Assembly: GCA_963728075.1 (NCBI GenBank)
Contig: CAVSIP010000003.1
Coordinates: 1-64,000 of the forward strand
Reading direction: 5' to 3'
Length of the DNA: 64,000 bases
From: CAVSIP01 sp963728075
GTDB lineage: Bacteria; Actinomycetota; Actinomycetes; JAFAQI01; DASSKL01
Under the pieces are notes generated by a model. The model saw only the letters and a list, made by a program, of their open reading frames with translations. It was not told the DNA's origin and ran no database searches. Made by a program: the position numbers and the translations under genes. Shown piece after piece: positions 32,350 to 41,495 of this stretch (the first letter of the stretch is position 1; each line of letters starts with the position of its first letter).

Positions 32350-33093
32350 CTACCGGCCCTGGACCACGACGCGGGACAGGCCCGCCTGGTAGCCGCCGCC
32401 CGACCCGACCAGCCGGGTGACCCACACCAGCACGTAGCGGGCCTTGCCCTGCACGTGCATGACCTCGTGCCGGCCGGCCTGGGTGGGCGGGCCGAGGGGA
32501 TGCAGCGCGCCGGGCCGGTCGCCGCCGCGCAGCTGCAGCTGGATGCCGGGCGTGGCGATGTCGAGCACCACGCGGTCGAGGCGGCGCGGCTGCCCGAGGT
32601 CGAGCAGCAGCCCGACGCCCGGCTTGAGGTTGCCGAAGTCCGGCGAGGTGTAGTGCTGGGTGAACCAGCCGCCGTTGCGGCGCAGGAAGCCGCTGCCGCC
32701 GGACGGGTCGACGCTGCTCACCCGGACGGGTTTCAGCACGGTGGCGTGGGGGTCGCCGTCCGTCGCCGGCCGGGTCACGGCGCCGCCACCGCTGCCTCCC
32801 CCGGAGGCGGGCACGTGGCCGGCGCCGAGGGCCCCCACCGCCACCCCGGCGGCCGCCGCGAGCACGAACGCCGCCACCGTGACCGTGCGCATGCGCGGAC
32901 CGGACCGCCGGGGCGCCGGCGCGGACCGTCGCGGTGCGGGCTCCGGTCGCTGCGACGCCGGCTCGGGCCGCTGCGGTACGGGTTCGAGCACCTGCGTGTC
33001 GTCACGGTGCAGGCGCAGCTTCTGGGTCTGGTCGGATCCCAGCCGGATCTTCTGCGTCGCGTCGGCGGGTCGGGCGAAGTCGTCGCGGGACAT
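32350..33093 (-). CDS. Membrane-anchored protein with discoidin-like C-terminal domain
   Basis: A cytoplasmic N-terminus with repeated short motifs (TQKIRL, TQKLRL, TQVLEP and PRRSAPAPRRSG) precedes one membrane helix (VTVAAFVLAAAAGVAVGALG) and an extracytoplasmic beta domain (GGWFTQHYTSPDFGNLKPGV, GLLLDLGQPRRLDRVVLDIA) resembling the F5/8C-type fold seen at the ends of some actinobacterial MviN and kinase proteins. The TQK Thr repeats could be phosphorylation or FHA-binding sites; this is a guess. The start MSRDDFARPADATQ is preferred. Confidence 0.65.
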   Translation of the reverse strand: MSRDDFARPADATQKIRLGSDQTQKLRLHRDDTQVLEPVPQRPEPASQRPEPAPRRSAPAPRRSGPRMRTVTVAAFVLAAAAGVAVGALGAGHVPASGGGSGGGAVTRPATDGDPHATVLKPVRVSSVDPSGGSGFLRRNGGWFTQHYTSPDFGNLKPGVGLLLDLGQPRRLDRVVLDIATPGIQLQLRGGDRPGALHPLGPPTQAGRHEVMHVQGKARYVLVWVTRLVGSGGGYQAGLSRVVVQGR

Positions 33094-33157
33094 GGGTCGG
33101 CTACCTCGTGGTCGTGGGCTCGCGACCAGCGTTCCCCCGCGTGAGGTGGATTGCACC

Positions 33158-33862
33158 TCAGGTCAACGGCGTCGGTACGAGGGTGAAGGTCGGCTGCAGG
33201 TGCGCGGTGTCGTTGAACCGGCGGACGAGCCAGCGGTCCGCGGTGACCACGATCTGGGAGATGGAGCCGTTGTCGGCGCCGATGAACGCGAACGGGCGGG
33301 ACCGCGCGGCGAGCGCGAGCACCTGCCCGATGACCCCGCCGTGCGTGAAGACCGCGACCCGCTGGTCCGGATGGGCGGCGGCCAGCCGCTCGATGGCCCC
33401 GCGGACCCGCGCCTGGAGCCGCTCGGCGGGCTCCGCCCCCGGGATGACGTCCCAACGCTCCTCCGCCCACATGCGCAGGGCGGTGGGGTGTCCCTCGGAG
33501 GTGTGCTTGCGGTAGAGGCCGCCCTCCCAGTCGCCGAGGTGCACCTCGCGCAGGTCCGGCTCCACGGTGGGCTCGAGGCCGAGCCGGGCCAGCAGCGGCT
33601 CGGCGGTCTCGCGGGTGCGCCGCAGCGTCGTCACGTAGACCGCGTCGATCTGCTCCAGCGCGAGCCGTTCCGCGACCCGCTGCGCCTGGGCACGGCCGTC
33701 GGGCGCCAGCTCGGGATCGCCCTGGCCGTCGACGAGCGGGAACGGCTGGTCCAGCCGGGCCGGCGCCGACTCCCCGTGCCGCACCAGCAGCAGCTCGGTC
33801 GCTCCGGGTGGTGCAGTGAAGCGGAACTGCCGGTACTCCTGAGCCTGGTCGCTGTCGGTCAC
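33158..33862 (-). CDS. Histidine phosphatase family protein
   Basis: LLLVRHGESAPAR holds the catalytic RHG(E); TTLRRTRETAEPLL, EVHLGDWEGG and the second His in VAVFTHGGVIGQVL complete the phosphoglycerate mutase-like phosphatase signature. It starts at GTG 33862 (VTDSDQAQEYRQF), giving 234 aa. The substrate (sugar phosphate, nucleotide or small metabolite) is unknown. Confidence 0.9.
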   Translation of the reverse strand: MTDSDQAQEYRQFRFTAPPGATELLLVRHGESAPARLDQPFPLVDGQGDPELAPDGRAQAQRVAERLALEQIDAVYVTTLRRTRETAEPLLARLGLEPTVEPDLREVHLGDWEGGLYRKHTSEGHPTALRMWAEERWDVIPGAEPAERLQARVRGAIERLAAAHPDQRVAVFTHGGVIGQVLALAARSRPFAFIGADNGSISQIVVTADRWLVRRFNDTAHLQPTFTLVPTPLT

Positions 33863-33931
33863 GGCGGCGAGCGTAGTTCGCGGACTTTCGTCCCTGCCCG
33901 CTGACCCGACCGGGCTGGTCTGCTGGCAACC

Positions 33932-35125
33932 GTGCGTCCACGCAAGCCCGTACGGGTGCCGCGCCACGACGTCGCGGGGCGGCCGTTCATCGTCATCTGG
34001 GAGACGACCCGAGCCTGCCCGCTGGCCTGCCGGCACTGCCGTGCCGAGGCCCAGCCGGACCGGAACCCTGGGGAGCTGTCGACGGAGGAGGGCTGCCGGC
34101 TCATCGACGAGATCGCCGCCTTCGGTCACCCTGCACCGCTGTTCGTCCTCACCGGCGGGGACCCGTTCCAGCGGCCGGATCTCGCGGAGCTGGTGGCGCA
34201 CGCCCACTCCGCCGGCGTGCCCGTGGCGGTGTCACCGTCCGGTACGCCAACGCTGACGCGGGACAACCTGACCCTGCTGCGCGACGCCGGGGCGACCGCG
34301 CTGTCCCTGAGCGTCGACGGCGCCACGGCCGAGACCCACGACGGGTTCCGCGGGGTTCCCGGCGTCTTCGACTGGACCCTCGGCGGCTGGCGCATGGCGC
34401 GCGAGCTCGGCCTGCGGGTGCAGGTCAACACCACGGTCGGCCGGCACAACCTCACCGAGCTGCCGGCCATCGCTCGACTCGTCCTGGACCACGGCGCCAT
34501 GACGTGGAGCGCGTTCTTCCTCGTACCCACCGGCCGCGGCCGCGCGCTGGAGGCGCTCGACCCGCAGACGGTGGAGGACGTCATGAACGCCCTGTACGAC
34601 GCGGGTGCCGCGCTGCCCGTGAAGACCACGGAGGGCCATCACTTCCGCCGGGTCGTCGTCCAGCGGCAGGTCCTCGAGCGCCGGGGCGAGGACCACGTCG
34701 CCGTGCTCGGGCTGGGGCCGCTGTACGAGCAGCTGCGCGACGGGCTGCGGCAGCAGGGCGTCCTGGGCGCCGCCGAGCGCCCGCACCGGCCACCGATGAA
34801 CGTCAACGCAGGCCGGGGTTTCGTGTTCGTCTCGCACACCGGCACCGTGCACCCCAGCGGCTTCCTGCCGGTGTCCGCCGGGTCGGTCCGCGAGGCGCCG
34901 CTGGGCGAGATCTACCGCACGTCACCGCTCCTGTCGGCGCTGCGTGACCCCGGTCGGCTGCAGGGCCGCTGCGGGGCCTGCGAGTTCGCCGACCTGTGCG
35001 GCGGCTCGCGGTCCCGTGCGTTCGCCCTGTACGGCGACCCGCACGCCGAGGAGCCGTGGTGCGCGTACGAGCCCGGCAGCTTCCCGTACCCGGACGACGT
35101 GCACCTGGTGCTCGCCGGCGGCTGA
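33932..35125 (+). CDS. Radical SAM/SPASM protein (TIGR04053-like)
   Basis: The radical SAM cluster motif CPLACRHC supplies C29, C33 and C36 (CX3CX2C), followed by FVLTGGDPFQRPDL for SAM binding. The C-terminus is a SPASM-type domain, CGACEFADLCGGSRSRAFAL ... WCAYEPGSFPYPDD, with Cys for auxiliary Fe-S clusters. The overall pattern matches actinobacterial TIGR04053 proteins. Such enzymes often modify peptides or take part in heme-related chemistry, but no precursor peptide is seen nearby. Confidence 0.82.
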   Translation: MRPRKPVRVPRHDVAGRPFIVIWETTRACPLACRHCRAEAQPDRNPGELSTEEGCRLIDEIAAFGHPAPLFVLTGGDPFQRPDLAELVAHAHSAGVPVAVSPSGTPTLTRDNLTLLRDAGATALSLSVDGATAETHDGFRGVPGVFDWTLGGWRMARELGLRVQVNTTVGRHNLTELPAIARLVLDHGAMTWSAFFLVPTGRGRALEALDPQTVEDVMNALYDAGAALPVKTTEGHHFRRVVVQRQVLERRGEDHVAVLGLGPLYEQLRDGLRQQGVLGAAERPHRPPMNVNAGRGFVFVSHTGTVHPSGFLPVSAGSVREAPLGEIYRTSPLLSALRDPGRLQGRCGACEFADLCGGSRSRAFALYGDPHAEEPWCAYEPGSFPYPDDVHLVLAGG

Positions 35126-35126
35126 C

Positions 35127-35609
35127 TCATTCGCCGGAGGTCCGTCCGGTGCGCTGCACCATGAGCCGGGCGAACAGCACGTCCAGCCCGCCCACGACGA
35201 GGTAGGTGGCGGTGGCGGTCAACCCGGCCAGGAACCAGCCGACCCCGCCGGGCGCCTGCGCACTGCCGTACGCGACGGCCACCGCGCCGCCCATCGACAG
35301 CACGTTGATGGCGTTCGCGACGGCGACGACGCTGTGCGCGTCACTGTCGATCTGGCGCGTGAACACCCGAGACACGACCAGCTCCGTGGTGACGAAAGCC
35401 GTGCCGACCCCGAGGACGAACAGGAGGACCGACAGCAGCCCGGGGTTGCCCTGGGCGGTTGCCGCGAGCCCGTACGACCCGGTTGCCGCCACGGAGAACC
35501 CGTACGCCGAGGAGTTGTTGCGCACCGCGGTGCGGACGGCGCTGACGTACGCGGCGCTCAGGGACTCCTGCTGGACCTGGCGCCGGATCTTCGCTCGCTC
35601 CGCGGACAC
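35127..35609 (-). CDS. Four-TM membrane protein of unknown function
   Basis: After a soluble helix (SAERAKIRRQVQQESLSAAY) come about four hydrophobic segments (YGFSVAATGSYGLAATA, LSVLLFVLGVGTAFVTTELV, VVAVANAINVLSMGGAVAVA, GWFLAGLTATATYLVVGGLD). GTG 35609 (VSAERAKI) is preferred because upstream sequence overlaps the TetR gene's end. The family is not recognised. It ends one base after the convergent radical SAM gene. Confidence 0.65.
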   Translation of the reverse strand: MSAERAKIRRQVQQESLSAAYVSAVRTAVRNNSSAYGFSVAATGSYGLAATAQGNPGLLSVLLFVLGVGTAFVTTELVVSRVFTRQIDSDAHSVVAVANAINVLSMGGAVAVAYGSAQAPGGVGWFLAGLTATATYLVVGGLDVLFARLMVQRTGRTSGE

Positions 35610-35640
35610 GAGGGCGTGGTACCACCCTGGCCCGGCGAGA

Positions 35641-36195
35641 TCACCTCCCGCAGCGCAGCGCGGCCAGGGCAGCGGCCAGCACGGTGGGGCGGGACGCGGC
35701 GACGGCGTCGGGTGCCAGCTCCGCGATGAAGTGCGCGGCACTGAACGCGCAGCCGACGCGGATGCGGTCCTCCGGGCTCGCGTCCGGGCCGGTGAGCTCG
35801 GCCTGCAGCGTGTCCACCAGCCGGCGCCCGCGCAGGCCGACCTCCGGGTGGTTGGCCGCGCTGAGGTCCTGCACGAGCAGGTGCACCACCGCGTGGTGCT
35901 CCTGGAACAGGGCGAGGTAGTCGTCGAGGATGCGCTCCGCCCGGTCGATGGTCGGCTGCCCGCCCTGCGCGCGGACCGCCTCGACGAACTCCTCCAGCGC
36001 GTCGAGGAACGGCCGGGCCAGCGCGACGATGATGTCGTCCTTCGCCGGGAAGTGGTAGTACAGCGCGGCCTTGGTGATGGCGAGCTCCGCGGCGATCTGC
36101 CGCAGCGAGGTGGCGTCGTAGCCCTGCTCGCGGAAGAGCTCTTGCGCGGCCTGGAGGATCTCCTGCCGCGTGTCTCGCCGAGCCGGCTGGGTCAT
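35641..36195 (-). CDS. TetR-family transcriptional regulator
   Basis: The HTH is EILQAAQELFREQGYDATSL, RQIAAELAITKAALYYHFPA. ATG 36195 (MTQPARRDTRQE) gives 184 aa, a normal TetR length. The C-terminal half (HHAVVHLLVQDLSAANHPEV) resembles the TetR_C domains of actinobacterial lipid or drug regulators. The regulated gene is not evident; the downstream membrane protein on the same strand is a candidate. Confidence 0.88.
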   Translation of the reverse strand: MTQPARRDTRQEILQAAQELFREQGYDATSLRQIAAELAITKAALYYHFPAKDDIIVALARPFLDALEEFVEAVRAQGGQPTIDRAERILDDYLALFQEHHAVVHLLVQDLSAANHPEVGLRGRRLVDTLQAELTGPDASPEDRIRVGCAFSAAHFIAELAPDAVAASRPTVLAAALAALRCGR

Positions 36196-36274
36196 TCCCC
36201 ACCATCCCCTGTCACGCCCGCTGTGGAAGGCTACGCTGCCGTCAACTAGCCGGGCGGCAGGTAAGTGGGGGGTC

Positions 36275-36586
36275 ATGCGGTGGTCGTGGCGTGAGCGCGC
36301 GGTGCGCCGCCGTGCCCAGGCAGTGCTGTCCGCGGGGGACGACATCGTCGGCCTGGCGGAGCTGACGACCGGTGGCTGGTGGGCGCTCGGCGGTGCCGCC
36401 CTGGTGCTCGTGCCACGCGACGACGACGAGCCGGTCGAGAGCGTGGCACTGGCCGGGGTGCAGGTGCGCCTGCACGAGTCGGCCACCGGCGTGCACGCCA
36501 CCGTGCAGCCACGGGACGGCCAGCCGTGCATCGGCACGTTCGGCCGGCCGAACGCGGTCACCGAGGCGCTCCAGGCGTACCGGTGA
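36275..36586 (+). CDS. Small PH-like hypothetical protein
   Basis: This 103-aa protein begins MRWSWRERAVRRRAQAVLSA. A stretch of alternating hydrophobics (TTGGWWALGGAALVLVPRDD) suggests a small beta sandwich similar to actinobacterial proteins of unknown function. It diverges from the TetR gene. No catalytic motif is seen. Confidence 0.65.
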   Translation: MRWSWRERAVRRRAQAVLSAGDDIVGLAELTTGGWWALGGAALVLVPRDDDEPVESVALAGVQVRLHESATGVHATVQPRDGQPCIGTFGRPNAVTEALQAYR

Positions 36587-36641
36587 GGCCTCACGGTTCT
36601 GGGTAGGACCTCGGGATCGACCCGGGACGCCGGAGGTGACC

Positions 36642-36851
36642 ATGACGGTCAGGCCGTACTGCGACGGTTGCTACGGCAGCGGGCGCTGCCCCATCTGCGC
36701 CGGCTCGGGGCTGGCCGGCCCCGACGTCGACGACCCGGCGGCCTGCGGCAGCTGCTCCGGTACGGGCAGCTGCCGGTACTGCGCCCGCACCGCCGTGCCG
36801 GCAGTCACCGGTGCACGGTCGACATGTCCGGGTAGCGGTCCCCGGCCGTGA
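36642..36851 (+). CDS. Small DnaJ-like zinc-finger protein
   Basis: Excellent RBS (GGAGGTGACC before ATG). The 69-aa product has paired CxxCxGxG-type motifs: CDGCYGSGRCPICAGSG and CGSCSGTGSCRYC, i.e. four Cys pairs in the DnaJ zinc-finger style. Free-standing proteins of this type are known but their clients are not. Its last 47 bp overlap the convergent aldo/keto reductase gene. Confidence 0.68.
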   Translation: MTVRPYCDGCYGSGRCPICAGSGLAGPDVDDPAACGSCSGTGSCRYCARTAVPAVTGARSTCPGSGPRP

Positions 36852-37785
36852 CCCCGGGCGGAAAGACGCCGTCCAGGTGCGCCAGGTCGGCGTCGGTGAG
36901 GTGCACGTCCTCGGCCGCCGCGTTGTCCTCCAGGTAGCGGCGCCGCTTGGTCCCCGGGATGGGGACGACGTCGTCGCCCCGAGCGAGCACCCAGGCCAGC
37001 GCGAGCTGCGCGGGGGTGCAGCCTTTCTCCTCGGCGAGCCCGTTCACCCGGTCGACGAGGGCGAGGTTGCGCTGGAAGTTCTCGCCCTGGAAGCGCGGGT
37101 TGTGGCGGCGGAAGTCGCCCGGCTCGAGGTCGTCGACCGAGCGGATCTGGCCGGACAGGAAGCCGCGGCCGAGCGGGGAGTAGGCGACGAACCCGATCCC
37201 GAGCTCCCGAACCGTGGCGAGCACGCCGTTGTCCTCCGGGTCACGGGTCCACAGCGACCACTCGGTCTGCACCGCGGTGACGGGGTGCACCGCGTGCGCG
37301 GCCCGGATGGTGTCCGGCGCGGCCTCGCTGATGCCCAGCCTGCGCACCTTGCCTGCGTCCACCAGCTCCTTCATCGCCCCCCAGGTCTCCTGCACGGGCA
37401 CCTCGGGGTCGACGCGGTGCTGGTAGTACAGGTCGATGACGTCGACGCCGAGCCGCTGCAGCGAGGCGTCGCAGGCCGCGCGTACGTAGTCGGGCTTGCC
37501 GTTCACCCCGAGCCGCTCCCCGTTCGGCCCGCGCTCGTTGCCGAACTTGGTCGCCAGGACGACGCCGTCGCGCCGGCCGGCGATTGCCCGGCCCACCAGC
37601 TGCTCGTTGGTGAACGGGCCGTACATGTCGGCGGTGTCGAGGAAGTCGATGCCGAGCTCGAGGGCCCGGTGGATCACCCCGATCGCCTCGGCCTCGTCGC
37701 TGCTGCCGTAGAACTCGCTCATGCCCATGCAGCCGAGGCCCTGGGCGGAGACGGTCAGGCCGGATCCGAGTGTGCGTCGCCTCAT
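36805..37785 (-). CDS. Aldo/keto reductase
   Basis: The 326-aa TIM barrel has the catalytic tetrad: DTADMYG (Asp, Tyr), VLATKFG (Lys), DLYYQHRVDP (His). RRTLGSGLTVSAQGLGCMGM and GIGFVAYSPLGRGFLSG are family signatures. It reduces aldehydes or ketones with NADPH, in the AKR13/YajO-like branch by general appearance. It lies 3 bp after the HPP gene's stop in minus-strand order and may be co-transcribed with the nar operon. Confidence 0.92.
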   Translation of the reverse strand: MRRRTLGSGLTVSAQGLGCMGMSEFYGSSDEAEAIGVIHRALELGIDFLDTADMYGPFTNEQLVGRAIAGRRDGVVLATKFGNERGPNGERLGVNGKPDYVRAACDASLQRLGVDVIDLYYQHRVDPEVPVQETWGAMKELVDAGKVRRLGISEAAPDTIRAAHAVHPVTAVQTEWSLWTRDPEDNGVLATVRELGIGFVAYSPLGRGFLSGQIRSVDDLEPGDFRRHNPRFQGENFQRNLALVDRVNGLAEEKGCTPAQLALAWVLARGDDVVPIPGTKRRRYLEDNAAAEDVHLTDADLAHLDGVFPPGVTAGDRYPDMSTVHR

Positions 37786-37788
37786 GCC

Positions 37789-38439
37789 TCAGTGCTGCCC
37801 GGTGTCGGGGCGGGAAACCGGTGCCCAGACCGGGTATGCCACGCCGGCCAGGCGGCAGATCCCGAATCCCTGGGCGGTGAGCAGCACGACGGCCAGCATG
37901 AGCACGGCCAGCTGGGCCGGGTCGGTGAGGATGCCGAGGCTGACGATGAGCGTCGTGGCCCCGGCAGGCGGGTGCGGGACGCGCAGCCAGACCATGACGC
38001 CCGCCGTCGCACCGAGGGACAGCGCCGCGGCGCCCACCCGGGCCGCGGTCACGCCACCCTCGAGCGCCGGCCCGGCGTGGCTGAGCCCGAACACGACCAG
38101 GGATCCGTAGCCGGCCCCGACCCCCACGAGGTGCCCGAGCACGGTGTTGCGGGGCGAGGCGCTTGCGGCTCGCGGCGTGTAGAAGAGCAGGAACGCTGTC
38201 GGCCCGAGCGAGGGGAACACGAACGGCTGACGGCTCGCCTCGGCGGCAGCGGCCATGACGGCGATGGAGATGCAGCCGTTGACGAAGGAGAACAGCCCGA
38301 GCACCGCGACCGAGTTGTACCGCCGTTGCAGCGCGGGCAGCTGGAACCGGTGCCCGAGCCCGGCCAGCAGGTCCGACATCCGCCCACCGATCGGGTACCG
38401 CTCCGCGATCGGGTCCCGGCGGGCCGCCGTGAAGGGCAC
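37789..38439 (-). CDS. HPP-family integral membrane protein (possible nitrite/nitrate transporter)
   Basis: About four to five hydrophobic segments with the family's HPP motif in LRVPHPPAGATTLIVSLG, preceded by FVFPSLGPTAFLLFYTPRAA and NTVLGHLVGVGAGY, all conserved HPP signatures. In plants and cyanobacteria HPP members transport nitrite. Its position 22 bp after narI in the narGHJI operon supports a nitrate/nitrite role here, which remains inferred. MSDLLAGLGHRF is an alternative start. Confidence 0.82.
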   Translation of the reverse strand: MPFTAARRDPIAERYPIGGRMSDLLAGLGHRFQLPALQRRYNSVAVLGLFSFVNGCISIAVMAAAAEASRQPFVFPSLGPTAFLLFYTPRAASASPRNTVLGHLVGVGAGYGSLVVFGLSHAGPALEGGVTAARVGAAALSLGATAGVMVWLRVPHPPAGATTLIVSLGILTDPAQLAVLMLAVVLLTAQGFGICRLAGVAYPVWAPVSRPDTGQH

Positions 38440-38461
38440 GGCTCAGCGCCGGGCGGGGACG

Positions 38462-39192
38462 TCACCGGAGCCGACGTTCTCCCAGCCACGGCGGGTCGCT
38501 CGCATGCCGGGCGTACGGGGTCCGGGAGCGATAGACGATGTACGGGCGGGTGAGGTAGCCGAGCGGTGCGGAGAAGACGTGGACCAGCCGGGTGAAGGGC
38601 CACATCGCCAGCAGCACCCAGGCGGCGAACACGTGGATCTGGAACAGCAGCGGCGCACCGGCCACCAGCCCGGCGTCCGGGTTGGCGTAGAAGATCGACC
38701 GGAAGTACGGGCGCCACGGTCTCGCGGTAGTCGTGCGCAGCGCTGCCGTTCCACGTCGTGGCGGCACGTGCCGGCGAGGATGACCAGGCCGAGCACGACG
38801 TACATCGCCTTGTCGTTGCGCGTCGTCGCGGAGAAGACCGGGCCGACGGTGCGCCGGCGGTAGATGAGGATGGCCATGCCGACGATGGTCGACAGCCCCG
38901 CGATGCCGCCGATGGTGAGCGCCATGAGGTGGTAGCCGTGCTCGTGCAGCCCGAGCGTGTCGTACACGACCTTCGGGACGAGGATGCCGCCGACGTGGCC
39001 GAGCAGGACGAACAGGATGCCGAAGTGGAACAGCGGGCTGCCCAGGCGCAGCAGGCGGCTCTCGTACAGCTCGGACGAGCGCGTCGTCCAGCCGAACTTG
39101 TCGTAGCGGTAGCGCCAGACGTGACCACCGATGAAGACGGCGACAGCGACGTAGGCGCAGATGACCCAGAGGAAGATGTCGCTGCCGCTCAT
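38462..39192 (-). pseudogene. narI: Respiratory nitrate reductase gamma subunit NarI (two frame breaks)
   Basis: Membrane cytochrome b subunit: DIFLWVICAYVAVAVFIGGH, SPLFHFGILFVLLGHVGG (heme His), GIAGLSTIVGMAILIYRRRT, and the C-terminal FQIHVFAAWVLLAMWPFTRL with another heme His. Frame changes near 38760 (LAGT/ATTWNG) and 38715 (VAP/YFRSIFY) are each repaired by dropping one extra base. It accepts electrons from quinol and passes them to NarH. ATG 39192 overlaps the narJ stop. It is probably functional if the indels are sequencing errors. Confidence 0.83.
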
Positions 39193-39838
39193 CGTCGACC
39201 TCCCATGTACTCCGGCGGGGCGAACGGCTCCAGCCCGACCTCCTCCTCGGGCGGGCCGGTGCGGGCGAGCTCCAGCGCCGCGTCCAGGTCCCGCGGCGCG
39301 GGCTCGGGCAGCACCGCGCGGACGGCGTCCAGCACGTCGACGTACGGCGACCCGCGTCGTCCAGCGCCATCCGCAGCAGCTCGAGCCCGGCGCGGTGCTC
39401 GCGGAACAGGCGAGGCCCGGCTCCGGGCAGGCCGCCGCGAACTCGCAGACGCACGGCGAGGTGGTCGGGCAGCTCGCTGTCGGCCAGCTCGAAGCCGGCC
39501 GCCCGGTAGGCGTGGGTGAACCGCAGCAGCGCCATGCCCCGCTTGCGGGTGTCGCCGTAGCTGTAGTAGGTGAGGTAGGGGCAGCAGCGGCGGCGCAGGT
39601 CGAACGTCTCGACGTAGTCCTGCGCTGCGGTCGGAGCGGGGCGCTGAGGCCAGGTGGGCGAGAAGCGGCTGCAGCGGCTGCCGGGCGGGACCAGGCACCG
39701 CTGCGCAGCGGCATGCAGCAGCGGCAGCTGCGGTCGAGCAGCTCCTCGTCGGGGTAGGCGAGCAGCAAGTGACGGACGACCGCAGCGGCGAGCGTCGGCC
39801 GGCTCGCCTCGCCGGCGGCTCCTCCGGCGCGGCGGCAT
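39189..39838 (-). pseudogene. narJ: Nitrate reductase assembly chaperone NarJ (frameshifted)
   Basis: Conserved blocks are present in several frames: LLLAYPDEELLDR, DYVETFDLRRRCCPYLTYYS, YGDTRKRGMALLRFTHAYRA, AGFELADSELPDHLAV. NarJ delivers the molybdenum cofactor to NarG and is not part of the mature enzyme. The ATG at 39836-39838 would overlap the narH stop as TGATG, the same junction style as narG-narH. At least three frame breaks lie at about 39790, 39730-39630 and 39440-39360. Confidence 0.78.
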
Positions 39839-41495
39839 CAGGCGCTCGGCCTCGCCCTTGCCGTCCCAGTTGAGCAGGTTGACCCGCTCGCGTACCCTCG
39901 CGGATCGACGAACTGTCCGAGGTCTGCCGCTGCTTGAGCGCGTGGAAGTTCTCCACGGCGATCGGCGTCGAGCCACCCGACGACTCCCCGAACGGCCCCG
40001 AGCCGCCCATGCCCGGACCCCCTCGTAGTCGAGCGAGCACTCGGTGGCCAGCTCCTCGAGCTGGTGCGCACGCTCGCGACGGGTCGCCGAGCTCCGCGTG
40101 CGCCGGCGGGATGACGTAGCGCTCGTCGTACTTCGCGATGGCCAGCAGGCGGTGCATGTCCTCGATCTCCTCGCGGCGTCATGCCCACCGCCTCGGCGAT
40201 CTCGCGGACTGCGGCGTCCCGCCCGAGGTTGACGTCGCGCATGTACGAGCGCATCGCCGCCAGCCGGGCCAGCACGTCGCGGACGCGGCCGGCGTCGCCA
40301 GCGGTGAACAGCTCGGCGAGGTACTCGATCGGGATGCGCAGCGAGTCGATGGCGCCGAACAGGTTGCCGGCGTCCTCGCCGTCGTGCCCGGTGTCCTTCA
40401 GCGCGTCGACCACCGGCGACAGCGGCGGGATGTACCAGACCATCGGCATCGTGCGGTACTCCGGATGCAGCGGCAGCGCGACCTCGAACCGGTTGATCAG
40501 CGCCCAGACCGGGGAGCGCTGGGCCGCCTGCACCCAGTCGTCCGGGATGCCGGCCTCCTCGGCCGCCGCCTGCACCTGCGGGTCGAACGGGTCGAGGAGC
40601 ACCTCGCGCTGCGCCTCGTACAGGTCCTGCTCGTCCTGCACGGAGGCGGCGTCGAGCACCCGGTCGGCGTCGTAGAGCACGACCCCGATGTAGCGGAGCC
40701 GGCCGACGCAGGTCTCCGAGCAGACCGTCGGGATGCCGACCTCGACGCGCGGGAAGCAGAACGTGCACTTCTCGGCCTTGCCGGTGCGGTGGTTGAAGTA
40801 GACCTTCTTGTACGGGCAGCCGGTGACGCACATCCGCCAGCCGCGGCAGCGGTCCTGGTCGACCAGCACGATGCCGTCCTCGGCGCGCTTGTAGATGGCC
40901 CCGGACGGGCAGGACGCGGCGCAGCGACGGGTTGAGGCAGTGCTCGCAGATGCGCGGCAGGTAGAACATGAACGTCTGCTCGAACTCGAGCTTGACCTTG
41001 TCCGACACCTGCTTGAGCACCGGGTCGTTGCGCGTGAGCTCCGGGCCGCCGCCGAGGTCGTCGTCCCAGTTCGCCGACCACTGGATCTTCATGTTCTTGC
41101 CGCTGATGAGCGACTTCGGGCGAGCCACCGGCGTGTGCTGCTGGGGCGGAGCGGTCGTGAGCGTCTCGTAGTCGTAGGTCCACGGCTCGTAGTAGTCGCG
41201 GATGCTCGGCATCAGCGGGTTGGCGAAGATGCTGAGCAGCTTGCTTGATCCGCCCGCCCTGCCTTGAGGGTGAGCCGGCCGCGGCGGTTCAGCGTCCAGC
41301 CCGCCCTGCCAGCGCTCCTGGTCCTCGTACGTGCGCGGGTAGCCCTGCCCCGGCCGGGTCTCGACGTTGTTGAACCAGACGTACTCGACGCCGGTGCGGT
41401 TGGTCCACGCCTGCTTGCACGTGACCGAGCAGGTGTGGCAGCCGATGCACTTGTCGAGGTTCATGACCATCGCCATCTGGGCCATGGCGCGCATC
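39838..41495 (-). pseudogene. narH: Respiratory nitrate reductase beta subunit NarH (frameshifted)
   Basis: An iron-sulfur protein: NLDKCIGCHTCSVTCKQAWT, ICEHCLNPS...(one extra base near 40926)...CAASCPSGAIYKR, DRCRGWRMCVTGCPYKKVYF, EKCTFCFPRVEVGIPTVCSE. These carry Cys clusters for four Fe-S centres, with Trp in the third for the 3Fe-4S type. Further breaks occur near 41260 and between 40180 and 39850. The TGATG overlap with narG and the start MRAMAQMAMVMNLDKCIGCH are clear. It links NarI heme to the NarG active site. Confidence 0.85.

Noticed and set aside
36578..36595. GTGAGGCCTCAC palindrome at the end of the small PH-like gene
   Set aside because: It has no loop and no further symmetry; too short to call as a terminator or operator.
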